DNA of 64,000 bases from Larix kaempferi (lineage: Eukaryota > Streptophyta > Pinopsida > Pinales > Pinaceae): positions 6,137,001 to 6,201,000 of the forward strand of contig BSBM01000870.1 of assembly GCA_027924585.1 (NCBI GenBank), written 5' to 3'. Below are positions 46,282 through 57,585 of this stretch, piece after piece (position 1 is the first letter of the stretch; each line of letters begins with the position of its first letter). A program made the position numbers and the translations under genes. A model generated the notes under the pieces. It searched no databases and was not told the origin of the DNA. It saw only the letters and a program-made list of their open reading frames with translations.

Positions 46282-49200
46282 TTTTACATATAACTTTAAT
46301 GCACTAAAAGGATACATTGTTTATAACAATTTATATAAACTTTAACTCCACAACAACTATATTCTATAACATTTTTTTTTCAATATATATATATATATAT
46401 TCAATTAAATTCCCATACGAAAGGACTTTACAAATATCTTCCTTACTGATATATAAATCTTTATATGAAGGACTTTACAATTATCTTCCCAACTGATATA
46501 TCAATGTTATATAAAGGACTTTACAATTATTACATCCACTCGACCGTCTCAAATAGCTTATATATATAATGCATATTCATAAACATGAAGTGATTTAAAA
46601 TAATGCTCCTTCAACCACCTAACCGATTGATAGCCTCAGACTGTTCGTCAAAGGTAACATTAAACCGGGGAACAAAAACTGCGACGATCATGGAAATGAA
46701 CATGCAGTTAATGCAGAGATTAAAGGCAAACCGAGAGATCGGGGCTTGTTGGAAACGAATCAACTGATAGGATCGACGTACCCTAAATTAATGCCTTATC
46801 CAAGCATGAAGTGAACTCTCTCGATCAGTTCCATTAACTAACTAGAGAGTCGGGATCGCCCAAGAGTCTTATAATATGGAAACATTTTATTAACTAATAC
46901 AAGATGTAAACATTTAACTAATACAAGCTTTTGTTAAATGTTAAATGTTAAATTATGACTGCCTGAATTAACCGAATCAACTGCCTAAACCTCTTCTGTT
47001 GTAGGCTATGCTTCTATATATGATGATGCTACTGTTGCTTATCCTACTTATGCAGTATCTCGATCTCAAACTGGATCATGATCACAAAAAACAAGAACTG
47101 GGTCTACTCCTTTACAATCCTCATCTCGATCTAAAAAGCCAGAACATGGTCCATATGTGTCAAAATTAAGAACTCCATGTTTAGTACCAAAATCCAGAAC
47201 AGGATATGCTACTGGATCCACTACTGTATCTACTACTGCATTTATAGTTCGTGCTTCTTCACCGTGTTCGGACTACCAAGGCGACTTTGTTAATACCTTT
47301 GCCTACATTACTGATGCATAAGGATCTCGCTCACGATCAATAGGCTCTTCATCTCTATCATAACGATCATCATAAGGAATTATATCTCGATCCTGTACAT
47401 CATTATCTCTATTATGAGCATCTGTTTATGATCTCGGTCAACCCAATCCTACTGTCATTTCTCACGAGGATACAACTAAAGGAAAGCTAGGGAAAAATTG
47501 GTTGTCTATTGGTTCGTTAGCATGCTCAGTCGACAGTAAACGATTTTAAGAAACTTAGGTGCTTAAACACACATTTCAGTAAAGGTAAGAATTTACTACC
47601 GCGCTAGAGATTTTAGTTTATAAGCGGAAGTAAAAGGATCACCACCAACCATTTCCCTCAATACTTTGTACTGAAAGGATTTGATACACAAAACTGGCGG
47701 TGTAGATGCTGATGGCATTGATCTATTTTCTTTAAAGATCCATACGTTCTCTATTAAAGGCTTACAGTTATAGGCAATAAAAAAAAAACCAAAAGGGATT
47801 GTGGTAAATCGTTCACCAGGTCGTGATCTCGTGGCAACGTCAACGACGGGGATTAAATCTCAGATATTTACCGAATTATTTTTTCCTTACCCAATGGCAT
47901 GAATGCTTAACTGTGCATGATCGCTAGTTGACTAGCATTAAAGAACCAACTTGACTAGCGTGAATGGCTCCTATCCCCTCTCCTTGAGGTATGATATAAT
48001 GTCGAAGGTGTTGGTTAACTCGGTTGTGGTGGAATGTGTGAGTTTGGGTAATGGGTGAAAATGATCACCTCCCTTCTGGATGCACCTTCCGGCCAGCAAC
48101 ATCTTAAGAAGATTCATTTCTCAATCCGTTTAAATAAAAAAATATCATCTATTGGTAACATGACTCACTCAATCGATATGCTCTCATATGTAAACAACAT
48201 CAACATGGCCTCCTTCTGGTGGGAACATTGAAACATAATAAATCCCATTAGTGGTGGATCGGTGGGACCTTATCTTCTCTCCCGGGTATGGCTGCTCTGG
48301 GCTGTGGGGATATGACTGGCGGCTATGGGATACAACTGGCTATGATATTGGTTATGATCACCCACTGGAAACTACTTACTATGGTCGACAATGACCTACC
48401 TTCGGACAATTACTGACTTACTATGACCGGCTGCAAGTACCTCCTGGCCCTTTTTATATAGCCCTGTCTCCGTCCCTTCAACTTAATTAAAATGCAAATT
48501 TGATATTCGAACCATTGAGTCTAGCTTCTTTTGATCGAGCAAGCAACTCTTTCCTCCTTTTGTTTGTCAGCTTCAACCTGTTCTTTGTTTGTTTGTTTTT
48601 TTTTAGCCGTAATAGTCCTATTTTCCTTTCGACTGAATGCAGGGGAGTTTCAGATTGGCAGTACCAGTTGTTTCCTCAATAACCATCCTCTTCCCTTCGA
48701 TGTAATTAGGACGAGTTCATACCTAAGTAGGAAGACTTACATAGTTCGCATAACGCTTAAGTCGAAGGGGACAGGTCATTCGACTATCCAATATCCCAAA
48801 TAAGAAGGGGCATAGAACTTAACGTTGGAGTAAAGGTGAACTCAACACCAGTCTAACTATCTGCCAGTGGGATAGGAGACAGTTCTCACTCACTTTTAAT
48901 TATTTTAAAAGAAATATTTGCAACATCAATTTTTAATACCATGATCTTCGTTCTTGACACTGGATCAAAATTGACCCAGGCTCGAATAATAGTACTCAAA
49001 CTTACTAACAAAAAAAATCTTTGAATGAAAATAAAATTATGTTGTGTTTTGCAACGTTAATAACTCTATAGAATTTATTAGATCAATGCTAACCCTCCTG
49101 GAACAACCAACATCGTTGGGTTGAAAACAGAGTTCAACTCTTAGTTTTAAACTCAACAACAAAAAAAAGATCTTGGCGTAATATATCAAATTGTTTTGGA

Positions 49201-49299
49201 AAGAAGCATGAGCATTTTAAGTGCTACACGACGATCCAAATAGTTTCACATATAAGTCGTTTAAAGTTATAAAGGGGCGTTTAATGGGCTCGGATTCAG
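46282..49299 (-). other. LARD internal region, 5' part
   Basis: About 3 kb with no open frame in element orientation. One stretch on the minus strand (about 47445 down to 46990) looks like decayed coding DNA: NRDNDVQDRDIIPYDDRYD, EEPIDRERDPYASVM, then after two stops DTVVDPVAYPVLDFGTKHG. It is rich in Arg-Asp pairs but I cannot match it to gag or any family. TATATA runs occur near 46383. Confidence 0.45.
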
Positions 49300-49460
49300 A
49301 TGACACAGTTTTCGAATCCGATGAAGACACAAAGATCCCAAAAATTTGCAGATATACGAAGATCTCTTAAGTTGGAAAGATCTCTGAATTTGGAAAACGT
49401 ACAAAGATCGCCATATTTGGATTTGAGATGTTTACATAGATCTGAGAGTTTTGGAGGTAT

Positions 49461-50118
49461 CTCAGGGTTTGGAAAACGTACAGATATCACGTTCGAAAGT
49501 ATATAAAAACATATACAGAGATTCCATATTTTAAAAAGATCTCAGGGTTTTGGAAAAAGTATAGAGACCACTAGTTTCGAAAGTATATAAAAAAAAATAC
49601 AGATATTCCAGAGTTTAAAAAGATGTCAGGGTTTTGGAAAACGTACAGAGATCACCGATTTCGAAAGTATATAAAAAAATATACAGAGATTCCAAGGTTT
49701 AAAAAGATCTCAGGGTTTTGGAAAAAGTACAGAGATCATCGGTTTTGAAAGTATATATAAAAAATATACAGAGGTTCCAGAGTTTAAAAATATCTCAGGG
49801 TTTTGGAAAACGTACAGAGATCACCGATTTCGAAAGTATATAAAAAAATATACAGAGATTCCAGAGTTTAAAAAGATCTTAGGGTTTTGGAAAACGTACA
49901 GAGATCACCGGTTTCGAAAGTATATAAAAAAATATACAGAGAATCTAGAGTTTAAAAAGATCTTAGGGTTTTGGAAAACGTACAGAGATCACCGGTTTCA
50001 AAAGTATATAAAAGCAAAAATATGCAGAGATTCCAGAGTTTAAAAATATCTCAGGGTTTTGGAAAACGTACAGAGATCACCTGTTTCAAAAGTATATAAA
50101 AACAAGAATATAAGAGAG
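49461..50118 (-). repeat. About 84-bp tandem array in the LARD leader
   Basis: Eight units with starts near 49461, 49541, 49625, 49709, 49794, 49878, 49962 and 50050. The unit includes CTCAGGGTTTTGGAAAACG, TACAGAGATCACCGGTTTCG, AAAGTATATAAAAAAATAT and ACAGAGATTCCAGAGTTT. Degenerate fragments extend left to about 49316. In element orientation it follows the PBS closely, so it lies in the 5' leader. Confidence 0.9.
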
Positions 50119-50332
50119 CCTTCAGAGGAGTTTTATACAGATCTATATAATGGATTTGATAACATTAAAATATAGATTTACATTCGAGCTCCGAAGTAAA
50201 TAATACAAAATTGCAACACAGATCTCCGTTCTACGTTTAACCCTTACTTTGAATACTCGATCGCTTAACAGATCATAATTATACAATGATTTGTGTGCAG
50301 TGAGAGCCCTTAGGTGTGAGCTTTTGAACCAT

Positions 50333-50344
50333 GCTTTGATACCA
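50333..50344 (-). promoter_or_regulatory. Primer-binding site of the LARD
   Basis: The minus strand reads TGGTATCAAAGC two bases after the LTR end (TACA at 50347-50350). It differs by one base from the initiator-Met PBS TGGTATCAGAGC. This sets orientation and marks the right LTR as 5'. Confidence 0.8.
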
Positions 50345-50346
50345 AA

Positions 50347-50591
50347 TGTAGGGACCCCCATTTCTGGGGCCCTTCACAATTTGAATTCACAACTTAGCAA
50401 CACAATATGAAACCAAAAATTCGATCTTATTATTAATAGAAAAGTAAAATAAAACGAAGATTGAACTTAGCAATTACAAATGGAACCATAAACCTGCCAA
50501 CCGTAGGTTGATTCCGCTGCCGAAGGAGTAGTCGTCGCCAACCGATCCAGCTTGTCCTCTGCCATCCACTTCTACCATTGGATCCCACAAG
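50347..50591 (-). repeat. LARD 5' LTR, first segment
   Basis: 245 bp from TGTAGGGACCCCC to CCCACAAG, matching 35074-35318 of the other LTR. Copia-2 is inserted after ACAAG (50587-50591). The rest of the LTR resumes at 57586. Confidence 0.95.
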
Positions 50592-51147
50592 TGTTGATGT
50601 ATTTGTAACTTCAGAAGATATTCTTCTATGTATTACACTTGTACTTTATTATATTCATGATGGATATGTATTATTCCTCCAATTAGAAGTGTCGTCATTT
50701 GTATTTGTAAGTGTCACAACTTATAGTTGATGGGTTATTAGACTAATGTGGGGTTGACCTTGCTTGTGTCATGTGAGTGGGTTATTAGGCTTCCTTAGGA
50801 AGTTGGCCCAGCTAGAATTAAAGGCAAGTTAAGTTGTCTATAAATAGAGAGTGAGCGTGTCTCATTCTATTCATTCAATCACTCATCCAACTCACATTAG
50901 TTGAGAGAAGAGTGCGCACAAGTGGAGGAGGAGTAACTGCTGGAGTCATCTATCTTTTGGGGATTGATCATTGTGATCTTTGTATTGGGGCTTATTCTAT
51001 CTCTGAGGAAGTTGCGGGGTTTTTCACCTTCTTGGTTTTCCCCGAGGAAACTCTGTGTCTCTTGTGTTTATGATTGTTATGCCGTGCTTGTTATTCTATT
51101 AGTATGATCCTTGATAATGTTTGAATGCAATTATCAAAAAATTAACA
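50592..51147 (+). repeat. Copia-2 5' LTR
   Basis: 556 bp, TGTTGATGTATTTG to AAAATTAACA, TATA box TATAAATAG at 50839. It is shorter than copia-1's LTR and clearly diverged from it around the TATATTCATGATGGATATG region. Confidence 0.95.
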
Positions 51148-51160
51148 TGGTATCAGAGCC
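51148..51160 (+). promoter_or_regulatory. Primer-binding site (tRNA-iMet), copia-2
   Basis: TGGTATCAGAGCC adjoins the LTR end. Confidence 0.95.
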
Positions 51161-51891
51161 ATGCTAAGAAGAAGACACTGTGCAGCTGCGGAAGCTAGGG
51201 CTTCTTAATCTTTGGGTTTCTCTCCTCAGATCATCAAAGGTAGGAGTCTAGGATGACTCTCCTTGGAAGGGTGCATCTTTCTGTCGAGACAGAATTCAAT
51301 TCTGAGCACTTTCAGTTTTTGGCCCGTCATTACTGCGGGAAATTAAGGTTTCGGAGAAAGTTGGAATTTTTGGAATCCGAGACCACGGATGGATGCTCCT
51401 CAAGAAAATCGAAGTTTAGAGACCAAGATCGAAATTTTTGGTTGGGAAAAACCCCGGGCATCATCAAAACCTAGTTCGGGATTTTGATCGGAAAGGTGGA
51501 AAATTAGGGTTTCTGTAAAAGTTGAAATTTTTGGAATCTGTGACCACGTCTAGATGCTCCTCAGAAAAATTGAAGTTTAGAGCACAAGATCGAACCTTTT
51601 GGCTGGGTAGAACCCCGGGCATTATCAAACCCTAGTTCGGGATTTTGTCCAGAAGATCTGAAAGTTTCAAAGGCAGTTTTGAGTGGTCAAATTTTGCAGA
51701 TTTCAAAATTGAAGTATACCAGCTTGATCAGCTGAGCAAGGTGCATCTTTCCATCCTTTCAGAAGTTTGGAATTCAAAGTTTGAATTTTTAGGGTTTCTC
51801 TAACAAACCCTAATCCAGCTCTAGATCCAGTTTTCAGCAAATCAAGTGGTAAGACCTAAATCTTTTATTTTCATTTGAGTTTCTCATTAAG
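51161..51891 (+). other. Copia-2 untranslated leader
   Basis: 731 bp, about 170 bp longer than copia-1's leader because a block with AGGGTTTCTG, GTTGAAATTTTTGGAATC and GAACCCCGGGCAT is duplicated (about 51340-51480 and 51500-51640). No supported coding. Confidence 0.7.
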
Positions 51892-54800
51892 ATGTCTCAC
51901 CACACCAAGCTTGAGGATAAGCTTGAAGGAGCTGACAACTTCTGAGCATGGAAGTATAGGATTGGGTTAATCATAGAAGAGAATGATTTGGACACCTACA
52001 TAAAAGAAGAGGTTCCAGTTCCAGAGGGAGATGTGGCTAAGGCGTTACATAAGAAGAACTTGGTCAAAGCCAAGAGAATCATTGCTGATTCTATAAAAGA
52101 CCATCTCATACCCCATGTGTCTTCTCTAAAGACACCTAAGGAGATGTTTGACTCCTTGACCAAGTTTTTTGAAGGTAAGAATATAAATCGGAAGATGACT
52201 TTGCGGAATCAATTGAAAGGGGTAAAGTTCCAGACTGGAGAGACCATCCAATCCTACTTTACTAAAGTCTCTCAAATCAACGAACAACTCGAAGCAGAGG
52301 ATGAAGTAGTGGAGAATGGAGAAATTGTCATGACCACATTGAATGGCTTACCTAGGTCATGGGACTCCTTAATCCAAGGTGTTTGTGCAAGAAAGAAGTT
52401 GATCTCTTTCAGTAGACTATGGGAGGAATGTTCACAATTAGAAGCTAGGCTTGTAGCTCGAGAAGAAAAGATGGGAAGTGAAGACCAAGCTCTCACAGCT
52501 CACACCAAGAGAACTAAGCCCAAGAGGGAGCAATCTCATCACAAGAAATATTTTCACCACCATCAAAGAGATAAGAAATATCCGAGATGCTTCACATGTA
52601 AGGAGAAGGGACACTTTGCTGCAGATTGTCCCAAGAACAAAAAGGGCTTCAACAACAACAAGAAGAAGAACAACAGGAAGAGATATCATGCTCATGCTGT
52701 TGAGGATGATGAACCTCCTAGGAAGAAGACTAAGGTAGAAAGTGAAGACTCTTCAAGTGACGATGAATATGTTCTAATCTCTGCTCTCATAGGTACTGTT
52801 ACACATGGGTGTAATGATTGGCTTATTGATAGTGGGTCTTCTAAACATATGACAGGATTCAAACAATATCTTATGGACCTATCTGAACATGAGTCACCTT
52901 ATAAGGTGAAACTTGGGGATGACTATCAATACTCTATAAAAGGAGGTGGTGAAGCCTCCTACAAGCTAGACTCTGGGAAGTATTTAAAAATGCAATATGT
53001 TCTATATGTACCTAGACTCAAGAAGAATCTTCTCTCCATATCATCTTTGGATGCAAAAGGGATGAGAGTTGCATTTGTGGATGGTCAAGTACTTATGTGG
53101 CCTAAAGGTAAGACCATTGATGATGTAGTAGTGATTGGATAGCAAGAGGGAGGATTGTACAAATTGAAGGGACAACCTGAACATTCCATGGTACATGAAT
53201 CTATGGAGCCAAGTGAACTTTGGCATAGAAGTCTTGCTCATGTGCACTATAGGGCACTACCAATTGCAAGCAAAGCAGTAGAAGGTCTTCTTGAAATCCA
53301 TTCAAAGCATGAAGGTGTTTGCAAAGGATGTGCAAAAGGAAAGAATACAAAGAAGGCATTTCCAAGCAGTGAAAGCAAAGCAAAAGGAATCTTGGAGATT
53401 GTCCACTCCGATGTATGCGAACCAATGTCATCCAGTTCACTGAGTGGGTATGTATATTATGTTTATTTCATTGATGATTTCTCTAGGAAGACTTGGGTTT
53501 ATTTCTTGAAGAACAAAGATGAAGTGTTTGATAATTTCAAGGAATTCAAAGCCTTGATAGAAAATCAAACCGATAAGAAGATCAAGATCTTTAGATCTGA
53601 CAATGGCGGAGAATTCACTTCAGGGGACTTCAAGAAGTTATGCAATGATTCAGGGATTAAGAGGGAGTTGACCACTCCTTACAATCCACAACAAAATGAG
53701 GTTGCAGAAAGGAAGAATAGAACAATCATGGAAGCAGCACAGGCAATGCTTCATGACCAAGATCTACCCATGCACCTATGAGTAGAAGCAGCAAGAACAA
53801 CGGTATATGTACAAAACATAACACCACACAAGATACTTGACAATAAGACACCAGGAGAAGTCTTCTCTGGTAAGAGACCAGAAGTTAGCCATCTCAGAAT
53901 ATTTGGCTGTCCAGTATATACACATGTTCGAAAAGAAAAGAGGACAAAGTTAGATCTTTCAGGAAAGAAGGGTATATTTGTGGGGTACAGTGAAAGCTCG
54001 AACGCTTACATAATCTACTTTCTAGGGTTCAAGAATATTGACATAAGCAGGGATGTGAATTTTGATAAATACTCAGCATACATCAAATCAAGAAAGGCAC
54101 TTGTTGAAGACTATGAAGAACCAAGGATACCCAGAACAGAAGACACCACCATGAATGAAGCAATACCAGAAGTGGATCGTGAAATAGAAGATCCACAAGA
54201 ACCTGTAGATCCACCCTATGAGAAGAACTCTCACAAGAGGAAACCTGCATGGGCCAGAGAGCTCATCCAAGATGCAGAAAGGTATGGTATTCTAGAGGAG
54301 GAACACATAGAAAGGAAAAGGACAAGATCACACACCATCTATGTTGCCTTTCTCTGTGACATTATGAACAAAGAACCTTCCAGTTATGAAGAAGCAACGG
54401 AAAATAAAGAATGGAAGGATGCCATGGTCGAGGAATACCATTCGATCATGAAGAATGATGTTTGGGATGTGGTCCCAAGACCAAAAGGGAAGTCTGTTGT
54501 GACTTCCAAGTGGATCTATAAGATCAAGCATGCTGCAGATGGTAGCATGGAGAAATACAAGGCAAGATTTTTAGCTCGTGGCTTCTCCCAGAAGGAGGGG
54601 ATAGATTATGAAGAGACCTTTGCACCTGTAGCCAGATACACTTCCATTAAAATAGTACTTGCTCTGGCTGCAGCGATGAAGTGGAAGATACACCAGATGG
54701 ATGTCAAGACAACTTTCTTGAATGGTGTAGCCGAAGAGGAAGTGAATGTGGAGCAACCACTCGGTTTTGAGACACATGATAGGGAGTCATATGTGTGTAG

Positions 54801-55917
54801 ATTGAAGAAAGCCTTGTATGGATTGAAGCAAGCACCTATGACATGGTACGACAGGATAGACGGCTTCCTGTCAAGTTTGGGATTTACCAAGACTAAAGCG
54901 AATTCCAACCTTTACTACAAGGTTGAGGAAGGAAATCCAGTGATACTCCTATTATATGTGGATGACCTGTTTTTGACAGGAGAGGATAAGTTGATTGCTG
55001 ATACGAAGAGGAAGCTTTCTGCCGAGTTTGAGATGAAAGAATTGGGCATGATGCATTACTTTCTAGGTATGGAGGTGTGGTAGAGTGCAGATGGAATCTT
55101 CCTTGGATAAGGGAAATATGCAGTAGAGATCCTGAAGCGGTTCAGGATGGTGGACTGTAAGGCCATGGCCACACCTATGGCATTGAGCCTGAATCTATTG
55201 AGTGATGATTCATCAGAGTTCGTTGATGTCACGATGTATTGTTAGATGATTGGGTCCTTGATGTACCTGATGAACATGAGACCATATATTTGCTTTGTGG
55301 TGAACACCTTGAGTCAGTTTCTGACAGATACTAGACATGTTCACCTGATTGCTGTAAAGCATATTCTGAGGTACCTGAAGGGTACAATTGATTATGGGCT
55401 CAAGTATGATGCAAATCAAAAGTTTAACCTGGAGGGTTCTGTCGATTCAGATTGGGCAGGTAGTGCTGCAGATAGGAAGAGCACTTCGGGGTGCTGCTTT
55501 AGTATGGGATTAGGTGTGATCTCTTGGTTTAGCAGGAAGCAATCCTGCGTAGCACTCAGTACAGTTGAAGCAGAGTATGTTGCAGCTTGTTCGGCTAGTT
55601 GTGAGGCAGTATGGCTAAGGAAGCTACTGTCTGATTTATTTGATCTACAGTTGGATGCTACCTGTATCTATTGTGACAACCAGAGTTGTGTGAAGTTTTT
55701 AGAGAATCCGGTGTTCCATGACAGGTCGAAGCACATCGAGATCAAATATCACTATATCAGGGATATGGTGCAGAGAGGAGCAGTGAAGCTCCAGTATGTT
55801 GTGACAGATGAGCAGATTGCAGATGTGTTGACCAAACCACTAGCCAGAGTGAAGTTCGAGTACTTCAGAGAGAGCCTTGGTGTTCTTCAGATAGAAGATA
55901 CTTCGAGGAAGAAGTGA
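51892..55917 (+). pseudogene. Copia-2 gag-pol polyprotein, six in-frame stops
   Basis: Same polyprotein as copia-1, from ATG 51892 (MSHHTKLEDKLEGADNF) to the normal TGA at 55915-55917 after DTSRKK. No frameshift is evident; all segments share one frame. Stops: TGA 51943, TAG 53140, TGA 53779, TAG 55081, TAA 55108, TAG 55243. Domains: CCHC CFTCKEKGHFAADC, protease LIDSGSSKHMTG, WHRSLAHVHYRALP, integrase D (HSDVCEPM), D (FRSDNGGEF), E (NEVAERKNRTIME), RT YVDDLFLTG, RNase H ALSTVEAEYVAA. Glu replaces Gly before VAERKN, a change next to the catalytic Glu. Five of the six stops are explained by C-to-T or G-to-A changes relative to the expected codon. Confidence 0.95.
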
Positions 55918-57016
55918 TGGGACACATTTGTAGGAGCCATTCCAAGCATGGTGGTAGGAGGATCCTTCCCATGGCTGTGGATGTAAGCGTTGTGTGATGA
56001 GCATCAGGACGATGCTTCGGTTACTGATATGTATGATGATTAGGATGATCATGCGATGATGATATGCATCAGGACGATGCTGTGACGATGATTAGGATGA
56101 TCATGCGATGATGATAAGCATCAGGATTATGCTTTGTGCAAGGATGATAAGGTTGATCTTGAGTATCAGGATGGTACTCTGTGGTCGTGGACAGGTTGTG
56201 CAAGGGTAGCATGTAATATGTCCTGGAGATCCGAATAGGTTTTGCTAGTCACGTAAAAGGCCTCGGATGCTCTTTAGAGATATTGCTGGGCAAAACACTC
56301 TTTTAAGGTTTTGCTAGACCACATGTAATATGTCTTGGAGATCTGGATAGGTTGTTCTAGTCATGTAAAAGACATCAAATGCTCTTTAGAGATCTTGCTG
56401 GGCAAGACACTCTTTTAAGGTTTTGTGGGGACCACATGTAATACATCCTGGAGATTCGGACAGGTTGTGCTAGTCATGTAAAAGGCCTCGGATGCTCTTT
56501 AGAGATCTTGCTGGGTAAGACACTCTTTTAAGGTTTTGTGGAGATCACATGTAATCAGTCCTGGAGATCCTGACAGGTTGTGCTAGTCACGTAAAAGGCC
56601 TCGGATGCTCTTTAGAGATCTTGTTGGGCAAGACATTCTTTTAAGGTTTTGTGAAGCTCACATGTAAAATATCCAGGGAGATCCGATAGGTTGAGTTGTG
56701 TGCTCGTAAAAGTCCTGGGATGCTCTTTCGAGGTTTTGTTGACGCATGTAATTAGTCCTGAGGATTCCATAGGATGGCCATATCACAGAGATGATGAAGA
56801 CCTATAGGAGGCTAGGCCTACAACCAGCATGAAAAATGGCTGGCTCTATAGAACTTTCTATGACGAGAAAAATTGAGAGATAGCCCAGTGATCGAGATGA
56901 CGAGTACAACAACAGTGACGATGATGCTCCATGATTCAGTGACGATGATCCAGCTCCAGAATTGAAGACTTGTGCCGATATGTATTGATGACCCGTGTCT
57001 AGAGAATACCTTCCTA
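55918..57016 (+). repeat. Copia-2 3' untranslated region with tandem arrays
   Basis: The first array (about 56010-56170) has units of GATTAGGATGATCATGCGATG and GCATCAGGACGATGC. The second (about 56195-56745) has about four and a half units of roughly 113 bp containing GCTAGTCACGTAAAAGGCC, GGATGCTCTTTAGAGATC, TTGCTGGGCAAGACACTC and GGTTTTG. It shares the GATGCTCTTT and GGTTTTG cores with copia-1's array but the units are otherwise rearranged. Confidence 0.85.
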
Positions 57017-57028
57017 GTTAAGAGGGAG
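57017..57028 (+). promoter_or_regulatory. Polypurine tract, copia-2
   Basis: GTTAAGAGGGAG before the 3' LTR, identical to copia-1. Confidence 0.85.
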
Positions 57029-57585
57029 TGTTGATGTATTTGTAACTTCAGAAGATATTCTTCTATGTATTACACTTGTACTTTATTATATTCATGATGG
57101 ATATGTATTATTCCTCCAATCAGAAGTGTCATCATTTGTATTTGTAAGTGTAGCAACTTATATTTGATGGGTTATTAGACCACTAGTGTGGGGTTGGCCC
57201 TGCTTGTGTCATGTGTGGGTTATTAGGCTTCTTTAGGAAGTCGACCCAACTAGAATTAAAGGCAAGTTAAGTTGTGTATAAATAGAGAGTGAGTGTGTCT
57301 CATTATATTCATTCACTCACTCATCCAACTCGCATTAGTTGAGAGAGGAGTGCACACAAGTGGAAGAGGAGTAGCTGCTTGAGTCATCTATCTTTTGGGG
57401 ATTGATCATTGTGATCTTTGTATTGGGGCTTATTCTATCTCTGAGGAAGTTGCAGGGTTTTTCACCTTCTTGGTTTTCCCCGAGGAAACTTTGTGTCTCT
57501 TGTGTTTATGATTGTTATGCTGTGCTTGTTATTCTCTTAGTATAATCCTTGATAATGTTTGAATGCAATTATAAAAAAATTAACA
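57029..57585 (+). repeat. Copia-2 3' LTR
   Basis: 557 bp with TATA box at 57277, closely similar to the 5' LTR; ends TTAACA followed by the ACAAG duplicate. Confidence 0.95.

Larger units (their letters stand above)
50592..57585 (+). mobile_element. Complete Ty1/copia retrotransposon (copia-2)
   Basis: 6,994 bp with LTRs of 556 bp (50592-51147) and 557 bp (57029-57585), and a perfect target duplication ACAAG (50587-50591, 57586-57590). It has the same termini, PBS, polypurine tract and polyprotein as copia-1, so it belongs to the same family. It lies within the 5' LTR of the LARD, which therefore was already in place. Confidence 0.97.
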
